This document shows positions 58,828-64,000 of a DNA stretch of 64,000 bases, one piece after another. Location of the stretch: positions 3,658,001-3,722,000 of the forward strand of contig NC_008825.1 of assembly GCF_000015725.1 (NCBI RefSeq), written 5' to 3'. This stretch comes from Methylibium petroleiphilum PM1 (GTDB lineage Bacteria; Pseudomonadota; Gammaproteobacteria; Burkholderiales; Burkholderiaceae_C). The notes under the pieces were generated by a model. The model had not been told where the DNA came from. It made no database searches and saw nothing but the letters and a program-made list of their open reading frames with translations. Numbering within the stretch: the stretch's first letter is position 1; each line of letters opens with the position of its first letter. The translations under genes were made by a program, and so were the position numbers.

Positions 58828-59412
58828 ATGAGAAGACGCTTCACGCTCCCCCTGATGTTGCTGGCCGTCGCCGGCGTGGTGGCCGCCGCCCCGGCGCATG
58901 CGCAGGCCCCCACCGCGAAGTTGCTGCCGGCGCAGAGCGAGATCGGCTTCGTCAGCAAGCAGATGGGCGTGCCGGTGCAGGGCCAGTTCAAGAAGTTCGA
59001 CGCCCAGGTCAGCTTCGACCCGAAGCAGCCCGCGAACGGCAAGATCGCCTTCGCGATCGACACCGGCAGCGCCACCATCGGCGACCGCGACACCGATGCC
59101 GAGATGAAGAAGGGCGACTGGTTCGACACGGCCAAGTTCCCGCAGGCCACCTTCCAGTCCACCGCGATCAAGGCGCTGGGCGGCGGCAAGTTCGAGGTGG
59201 CCGGCAAGCTCGCGATCAAGGGCAGCAGCCGCGACGTGCTGGTGCCGGTCACGCTCACCCAGGCCGGCGGCACCAGCACCGCCACCGGCGCCTTCGCCAT
59301 CAAGCGCCTGGAGTTCAAGATCGGCGCCGGCGACTGGGGCGACACCTCGATGGTCGCCGACGAAGTGCAGGTGAAGTTCAAGCTCGCGCTGACCGGCGTG
59401 GGCGCGCTCTGA
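58828..59412 (+). CDS. YceI family periplasmic protein (first copy)
   Basis: 194 residues with a signal peptide (1-24, LPLMLLAVAGVVAAAPAHAQ). Lipocalin-like YceI fold that binds polyisoprenoid lipids. Motifs: QSEIGFVSKQMGVPVQGQFKKF, DTDAEMKKGDWFDTAKFPQATF and GDWGDTSMVADEVQVKF. Unlike the next two copies it has no Cys in the mature protein and is of a separate subfamily. GAGGA lies eight bases before the ATG, 27 bp after the cytochrome gene. Confidence 0.92.
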   Translation: MRRRFTLPLMLLAVAGVVAAAPAHAQAPTAKLLPAQSEIGFVSKQMGVPVQGQFKKFDAQVSFDPKQPANGKIAFAIDTGSATIGDRDTDAEMKKGDWFDTAKFPQATFQSTAIKALGGGKFEVAGKLAIKGSSRDVLVPVTLTQAGGTSTATGAFAIKRLEFKIGAGDWGDTSMVADEVQVKFKLALTGVGAL

Positions 59413-59433
59413 CCGGCGCGGCCCCGGCGCCGG
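59413..59433 (+). terminator. hairpin between the first and second yceI genes
   Basis: CCGGCGC (59413-59419) pairs with GCGCCGG (59427-59433), seven-base loop, followed by TTTCCTCC. It starts right after the stop codon. A weak terminator or a stability element for the upstream message. Confidence 0.45.
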
Positions 59434-59477
59434 TTTCCTCCCTCCCGTTTCCCAACCCCACTCTCCAGGACCCCCGC

Positions 59478-60068
59478 ATGAGCATGAAGAAGCCCTTCCT
59501 CGCCGCCGCCGCCGCCACCGCCGCCGCCCTCGCCTGCCTCGCCGGTGGCGCGCAGGCCCAGAGCGCGAGCTACGCGATCGACCCCGGCCACACCTTCGTG
59601 ACCTTCGAGGTGCTGCACTTCGGCACCTCCACCGCACGCGGCCGCTTCGACAAGAAGGAAGGCACGGTGCAGTTCGACCGCGCCGGCAAGACCGGCAAGG
59701 TGGAGATCAGCATCGACACCGCGTCGATCAACACCGGCGTCGCGGCCTTCGACAACCACCTGCGCAACGCCGACTTCTTCAACGCGGCGATGTTCCCGAC
59801 CGCCAAGTTCGTCTCCGACAAGTTCGTCTTCAGCGGCGACAAGGTCAGTGAAGTGAGCGGCACGCTGACGCTGCTGGACAAGAGCCAGCCGGTCACGCTG
59901 AAGGCGGCCAATTTCAACTGCTACGAGAACCCGCGCCTCAAGCGCGAGGTCTGCGGCGGTGACTTCGAGACCACCTTGCAGCGCAGCCAGTTCGGCATGA
60001 ACTACGGCCTGCCCAACATTCCCGACAGCGTGCGCCTGACGGTGCAGATCGAGGCGGTGAAGCAGTAA
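59478..60068 (+). CDS. YceI family periplasmic protein (second copy)
   Basis: 196 residues with a signal peptide (1-28, up to GGAQAQS). Motifs: YAIDPGHTFVTFEVLHFGTSTARGRF, HLRNADFFNAAMFPTAKF and SQFGMNYGLPNIPDSVRL. Two mature Cys residues (FNCYENPRLKREVCGGDFE) are shared with the third copy and could form a disulfide. AGGA precedes the ATG. Binds an isoprenoid lipid, probably a quinone precursor, by analogy. Confidence 0.94.
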   Translation: MSMKKPFLAAAAATAAALACLAGGAQAQSASYAIDPGHTFVTFEVLHFGTSTARGRFDKKEGTVQFDRAGKTGKVEISIDTASINTGVAAFDNHLRNADFFNAAMFPTAKFVSDKFVFSGDKVSEVSGTLTLLDKSQPVTLKAANFNCYENPRLKREVCGGDFETTLQRSQFGMNYGLPNIPDSVRLTVQIEAVKQ

Positions 60069-60123
60069 GAGTCAGCACGGCCGTCGGGGGCCGTGCGCGG
60101 CCCCCACCCAGGCCCCCCGCCGC

Positions 60124-60720
60124 ATGCGCGCCCTCCCCGCTGCCTCCCTGGCGCTCGCCCTGTCGAGCCTGGCCCTTGCCGCCACGCCGGCGGCGGCCGA
60201 ACCGGCGCGCTACACCCTCGACCCGGCGCACAGCTGGGTGCAGTTCGAGCTGTCGCACTTCGGCACCTCGACGATCCGCGGGCGGCTGGGCCCGGCCGAG
60301 GGCAGCGTGAGCCTGGACCCCGGCGCCGGCCGCGGCGAGATCGGCGTGACGATCCCGATGGCCTCGGTGAGCACCGGCCTCGCGGCGTTCGACAAGCACC
60401 TGCGCGACGCCGAGCTGCTGTCGACCACCGAGCACCCGACCGCCTGGTTCGTCTCGCGCGACCTGCGCTTCGACGCCGGCCGGCTCGCCGAACTGCGCGG
60501 CGAGCTGACGCTGCGCGGCGTGAGCCGCGGCCTGACCCTCACCGCGACGCGCTACGCCTGCCACCGCCACCCGGTGCTGCAGCGCGAGGTCTGCGGCGGC
60601 GACTTCGAGGGCCGCATCCGGCGCAGCGACTTCGGCATCGACTACGGCCTGCCCTTCGTGCGGGACGAGGTGACGCTGCGGGTGCAGGTGGAAGGCGTGC
60701 GCAGCGACCCGGCGCCCTGA
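60124..60720 (+). CDS. YceI family periplasmic protein (third copy)
   Basis: 198 residues with a signal peptide (1-25, LALALSSLALAATPAAAE). Close to the second copy along the whole length: YTLDPAHSWVQFELSHFGTSTIRGRL, HLRDAELLSTTEHPTAWF, ACHRHPVLQREVCGGDFEG and SDFGIDYGLPFVRDEVTL. The two thus arose by tandem duplication. Diverged enough (about half identical by eye) to differ in ligand. The 133-bp gap after it holds no gene. Confidence 0.92.
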   Translation: MRALPAASLALALSSLALAATPAAAEPARYTLDPAHSWVQFELSHFGTSTIRGRLGPAEGSVSLDPGAGRGEIGVTIPMASVSTGLAAFDKHLRDAELLSTTEHPTAWFVSRDLRFDAGRLAELRGELTLRGVSRGLTLTATRYACHRHPVLQREVCGGDFEGRIRRSDFGIDYGLPFVRDEVTLRVQVEGVRSDPAP

Positions 60721-60853
60721 ACCGGGCCGGCCCCGCTCGGGGGCGATCCCCCTCGACGGTGGGAGGGCCGAAGTCGCACACTCGCGAGAACATCGCGACC
60801 GCGCCGCGCACCCTGCGCCGCGCGCCTGCCCTGCTCCTGCGAGGACCTCCGCC

Positions 60854-62161
60854 ATGACCACCCCTGCCCCCTCCTTTCGCGGCCCGCGTCGGCCGCTCGT
60901 TCCGTTCGCCACCGCACTGGCCCTGTGCGCCGGCGTGGCCGGCGCTCAGCAGCCTGCCCCCAAGGCGCCGTCCAAGCCGCCGGTCGCGCAGGCCTGGATC
61001 GACGTCGCCACCTTCAGCGGCCTGGGGGCCGGCCTCGGCGGCCTGGGCGGCGGCGGCAACAACCCGCTGTCGGCGCTGGGTGGCCTGTTCGGCGTGGGCG
61101 GAGGCGGCACCGTGCCCTTCCTGTCGACGCAGTCCGGCGGCAGCGGCGGCCGCTACATGGACGTCACGCTCGCGACGCGCGCCAATCCACAGCTCGCCGA
61201 AGGCACGCAGGCGCTGCCGGCCGGGCTGCAGCTCGGCCCGGCGATCAAGCTGCTGTCGCCGAAGGACGCGAAGCCGGTGCCTGGCGACGACGGCGACGAG
61301 CGCGTCGAGGAGCCGTCCGAGAAGCCCAAGGGCCGGCTGCTGCTGTACTGGGGCTGCGGCGACACCGTGCGCGCCGGCCAGCCGCGCGTGCTCGACGTCG
61401 CCAAGCTCAAGCCCGAGGACGTGGCCAAGTTCTTCATCTCGCGCCGGGCCACGCAGCGCGGCGCGCACAGCGCCACCGGCCGGCCGCACTGGCCCAACCC
61501 GAGCGAGGGCAAGCGCGTGCCCGACGGCGGCTCGCTGGTCGGCGAGCACGAGTTCAAGGGCCAGGGCGTGCCTGAAGGCTTCAAGTTCGCGATCCCGGCG
61601 GCCAACGACCTGATGCCGGCGCTGACGCTCACCACTGCCGACAAGGCCGGCGCCACCGCGCTGGAGTGGAACGCGCTGCCGACCGCGCGCGGCTATTTCG
61701 CCGGGGCCTTCGCCGGCAGGGGCGAGCAGGCCGACGGCGCCAGCGAGATGGTGATCTGGACCTCGAGCGAGCTGCCCGACACCGGCTTCGGCCTGTTCGA
61801 CTACCAGACCAATCCGGCCGTCGAGCGCTGGGTCAAGGAGCGCGTGCTGCTCGCACCGACCACCACCCGCTGCACCGTGCCCAAGGGCGTGCTGCCGGCC
61901 GAGGGCTCGTTCCTGCGGCTGATCGCCTACGGCCCCGAGTTGAACCTCGCGCACCCGCCGCGCCCGGCCGACCCCAAGGCGGTGTGGGAGCCGCAGTGGG
62001 CGGTGAAGCTGCGCGTCAAGTCGATGACCACCGCGATGCCCGGCATGCCCTCGATGGGCGACGTGATGAAGGGCGAGGGCGGCACCGCGCCCGGCACGCC
62101 GCCGGCCGAGGAGAAGAAGCCCGGCGCACTCGATCTGCTGCGCGGCGTGCTCGGTCGCTGA
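60854..62161 (+). CDS. exported glycine-rich protein of unknown function
   Basis: 435 residues. Signal peptide up to about GVAGAQQ (residue 32), then a Gly-rich stretch (about 55-85, SGLGAGLGGLGGGGNN and GVGGGGTVPF). The rest is globular-looking with LLLYWGCGDTVRAGQPRVLD, GEHEFKGQGVPEGFKFAIPA and WNALPTARGYFAGAFAG. The last phrase resembles a fibronectin- or Kelch-like beta domain but I cannot assign it. It has GAGGA before the ATG and ends 22 bp before the RavA-type gene. Confidence 0.72.
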   Translation: MTTPAPSFRGPRRPLVPFATALALCAGVAGAQQPAPKAPSKPPVAQAWIDVATFSGLGAGLGGLGGGGNNPLSALGGLFGVGGGGTVPFLSTQSGGSGGRYMDVTLATRANPQLAEGTQALPAGLQLGPAIKLLSPKDAKPVPGDDGDERVEEPSEKPKGRLLLYWGCGDTVRAGQPRVLDVAKLKPEDVAKFFISRRATQRGAHSATGRPHWPNPSEGKRVPDGGSLVGEHEFKGQGVPEGFKFAIPAANDLMPALTLTTADKAGATALEWNALPTARGYFAGAFAGRGEQADGASEMVIWTSSELPDTGFGLFDYQTNPAVERWVKERVLLAPTTTRCTVPKGVLPAEGSFLRLIAYGPELNLAHPPRPADPKAVWEPQWAVKLRVKSMTTAMPGMPSMGDVMKGEGGTAPGTPPAEEKKPGALDLLRGVLGR

Positions 62162-62183
62162 GCGCCGCCGTCAGAATGGGGGC

Positions 62184-63584
62184 ATGGATGCCCACGCCCC
62201 TGCTCCGGACCCGGCGCGCCTGCGCGCACTGATCGACTGGCTCGAACACGGCCTGCTCGAACGCGAGGCCGCCGTGCGGCTCGCGCTGCTGGCTGCGCTG
62301 GCCGGCGAGCACGTGCTGCTGGTCGGCCCGCCCGGCACGGCCAAGAGCGCGCTGGCGCGGCGGCTGCAGCACGCCTTCGAGGGCGCACGCTGGTTCGAGC
62401 GGCTGCTGACGCGCTTCTCGGTCCCGGAGGAACTGTTCGGACCGCTGTCGCTGAAGGCGCTGGAGGACGACCGCTACGAGCGCCTGACCGAGGGCTACCT
62501 GCCCACCGCCGGCATCGCCTTCCTCGACGAGGTGTTCAAGGCCAACTCGGCGATCCTCAACGCACTGCTGACCCTGCTGAACGAACGCGAGTTCGACAAC
62601 GGCTGCGAGCGCGTGCAGACGCCGCTGGTGTGCGTGGTCGGCGCCACCAACGAGGTGCCGGCCGACGAATCGCTGCAGGCCTTCTACGACCGCTTCCTGC
62701 TGCGCGTTCCGGTGCAGCCGGTCAGCGACGCCGGCTTCGCCGCGCTGCTGGGGCTGGACGACAGTGCGCCGGGCGGCCTGCGGCCGATCACGCCCGCCGA
62801 GCGGGCCGCGATCACGGCCGCGCGTGACGCGGTGGCGCTCGACGGCGAGGTGCTGGACGCGCTGGCCGACGCGCGCCGCTTCGTGCGCGAGCAGGCCATC
62901 GCGGTGTCGGACCGCCGCTGGCGCCAGACCGTCGGGCTGCTGAAGACCGCCGCCGCGAGCAGCGGCCGCGGCGCGGTGTCACGCATCGACCTGTGGTTGC
63001 TGCCGTACTGCCTGGCCGAGCAGCCGGCGCAGCTGGCGGTGCTGAGCGACTGGGTGCATGCCACGCTGCTCGGCGCGCAGCCGCTCGAGGCCGCCTGGCT
63101 CACGCGGGCGATCGAGGCCTTCGAGCAACAGTTCGGCATCGAGTGCCAGCCGCGCCAGGACGACGGTGAAAGCGGCAAGATGGCGCTGGCGCACGCGATC
63201 GGTGGCCTGGAGCAGGGACCCGGCGTGGCCCGCATGGTGACGGCGTCGCTGGAAGCGCGGATGCTGCCGCGCTACGGGGCACGCCACATCGCGGCGCGCG
63301 TGTCGCAGCTCGACGAGGTGCTGGCGCGCGCGCACGACCACCTGCAACCGCTGCGCGCCCGCGCCGCCGCCGTGGGCCAGGCGCTGCAGCAGGCCCTGTG
63401 GCTGCCGCCGGCGCTGGCGGCGCAGATCGCCGCGGCCCATGCGGACTCGCTGCGGACCCTGGAGGCGCTGATCGCACGGCTGCAGGCGGTGCGGGCCGAC
63501 TTCGCGACGCTGCCGATCGACGCCGAGGTCACCGACCCGGCACCGGCGCCGGTGCGCTGGAGCGAAGCGGCGGCCACGGCCTGA
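62184..63584 (+). CDS. MoxR-family AAA+ ATPase, RavA type
   Basis: 466 residues. Walker A LLVGPPGTAKSALARRL (about 50), FSVPEELFGPLSLKALEDD, Walker B GIAFLDEVFKAN, sensor 1 CVVGATNEVPADE and the arginine finger region FYDRFLLRV are in the MoxR order. The C-terminal 200 residues have the helical/LARA-like extension of RavA proteins. In E. coli RavA works with the VWA protein ViaA in respiratory complex maturation; the next gene is placed like viaA. Confidence 0.9.
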   Translation: MDAHAPAPDPARLRALIDWLEHGLLEREAAVRLALLAALAGEHVLLVGPPGTAKSALARRLQHAFEGARWFERLLTRFSVPEELFGPLSLKALEDDRYERLTEGYLPTAGIAFLDEVFKANSAILNALLTLLNEREFDNGCERVQTPLVCVVGATNEVPADESLQAFYDRFLLRVPVQPVSDAGFAALLGLDDSAPGGLRPITPAERAAITAARDAVALDGEVLDALADARRFVREQAIAVSDRRWRQTVGLLKTAAASSGRGAVSRIDLWLLPYCLAEQPAQLAVLSDWVHATLLGAQPLEAAWLTRAIEAFEQQFGIECQPRQDDGESGKMALAHAIGGLEQGPGVARMVTASLEARMLPRYGARHIAARVSQLDEVLARAHDHLQPLRARAAAVGQALQQALWLPPALAAQIAAAHADSLRTLEALIARLQAVRADFATLPIDAEVTDPAPAPVRWSEAAATA

Positions 63585-63591
63585 ACGCCCG

Positions 63592-64000
63592 ATGGACCCG
63601 CGCCTGGCCGCCGTCGACCGGCCCTACGATGGCCTCGCCGCGCTGCCGCGCGAGCTGTGGCTGCCGACGCTGATCAGCGCGGTCGGGACCAGCGAGGCGC
63701 GGCTGCGGCAGGGGCCGGCCTGGCTTGCGGCGCTCGAGGCCGGCGAGTTGCCCGACGCGGCGCTCGACTTCGACGATCCGCAGGCGCTGCGGCCGTTGCG
63801 TCAGGCGATCGGCGAGCTGGGCCTGCACGAACTGGCGCGCGAGGCCCCGGCCGCAGCGCAGCAGGTGCTGCGCACGGCGCTGTGGCATCTGGACCGGCTG
63901 ATCGACCGCCCGACCGACGAGCCGCGCGAGACCGCGATCGCCGAGATGGTGGCGGCGTTCCGCGCCGAATGGACGCTGCTGCACGCCGACTGGGAGCACC
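63592..64000 (+). CDS. N-terminal part of a probable ViaA/VWA-type protein (cut by window edge)
   Basis: 136 codons from ATG 63592 to the edge without a stop (MDPRLAAVDRPYDGLAALPRELWLPTLISAVG...). Helical, acidic, no signal peptide; EWTLLHADWEH at the edge. The VWA domain itself, if present, is outside the window. The call rests only on its position 7 bp after a RavA-type gene, since MoxR and VWA genes are normally paired. Confidence 0.45.
   Translation, partial: MDPRLAAVDRPYDGLAALPRELWLPTLISAVGTSEARLRQGPAWLAALEAGELPDAALDFDDPQALRPLRQAIGELGLHELAREAPAAAQQVLRTALWHLDRLIDRPTDEPRETAIAEMVAAFRAEWTLLHADWEH

Overview
The window is about 64 kb of very GC-rich (about 70% by eye), densely packed bacterial DNA. 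The gene content and order point to a betaproteobacterium of the Burkholderiales, most likely the Rubrivivax/Leptothrix/Methylibium type of lineage. The evidence is the tRNA-tuf-secE-nusG-rplKAJL-rpoBC order, trpEGDC followed by ung, rpe/apaG linkage, a BrkB/YihY protein, and frequent GTG/TTG starts with ATGA or GTGA overlaps. No insertion sequence, phage gene, CRISPR array or rRNA gene was seen.

Layout: 1-11.1 kb (minus strand) is the transcription/translation block. tRNA-Tyr, tRNA-Gly, tRNA-Thr, tuf, tRNA-Trp, secE, nusG, rplK, rplA, rplJ, rplL, rpoB and rpoC (cut by the window edge) follow a clear sigma70 promoter, with an L10-type leader before rplJ and an attenuator-like hairpin between rplL and rpoB. 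11.1-15.9 kb (minus) is trpE-trpG-trpD-trpC-ung, preceded by an unannotated 24-codon leader peptide (Trp-Pro-Trp) with mutually exclusive stem-loops, which looks like a trp attenuator. 16.1-24.6 kb holds a four-repeat SGNH lipoprotein, rpe, a TPR/2OG-oxygenase protein, apaG, a Gcr-type membrane protein and mltA.

24.6-40.5 kb is the most interesting stretch: a nitrogen-scavenging island. A complete Nit1C-type cluster (nitB, nitrilase nitC, radical SAM nitD, acetyltransferase nitE, AIR-synthase-like nitF, glycosyltransferase, nitG, flavoprotein nitH, LnmK/Pnap_2097-like protein) runs on the minus strand behind a good sigma54 -24/-12 match. It is divergent from a MocR-type (GntR-aminotransferase) regulator. 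The 336-bp divergent region carries three copies of GATGCRATCAATG. Nearby on the same strand is a nitrate/cyanate-type ABC transporter with cyanase and a DUF1348 protein. Nit1C clusters are known to be required for cyanide assimilation in a cyanotrophic Pseudomonas, so a cyanide/nitrile module beside a cyanate module suggests joint use of C-N compounds as nitrogen sources.

40.6-49.4 kb is a stress/low-oxygen group: a trypsin-like protease, two DksA/TraR zinc-finger proteins, a universal stress protein, an MgtC/DUF4010 membrane protein, an MBL-fold RNase-like protein, a LuxR-type two-component pair and a GAF-PAS-GGDEF protein. FNR/Anr-like boxes lie exactly 41.5 bp upstream of the predicted starts of the divergent traR and usp promoters, and another lies upstream of the MBL gene. 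49.5-56.9 kb has small exported/hypothetical genes, MOSC and DUF1304 proteins, an Lrp/AsnC regulator divergent from a fused indolepyruvate ferredoxin oxidoreductase (with a 17-bp palindrome between them), and a Nudix gene split by an in-frame TGA. 57-64 kb has pldA, a cytochrome b561 gene followed by three yceI paralogues, a glycine-rich exported protein, a RavA-type MoxR ATPase and the start of a probable VWA partner.
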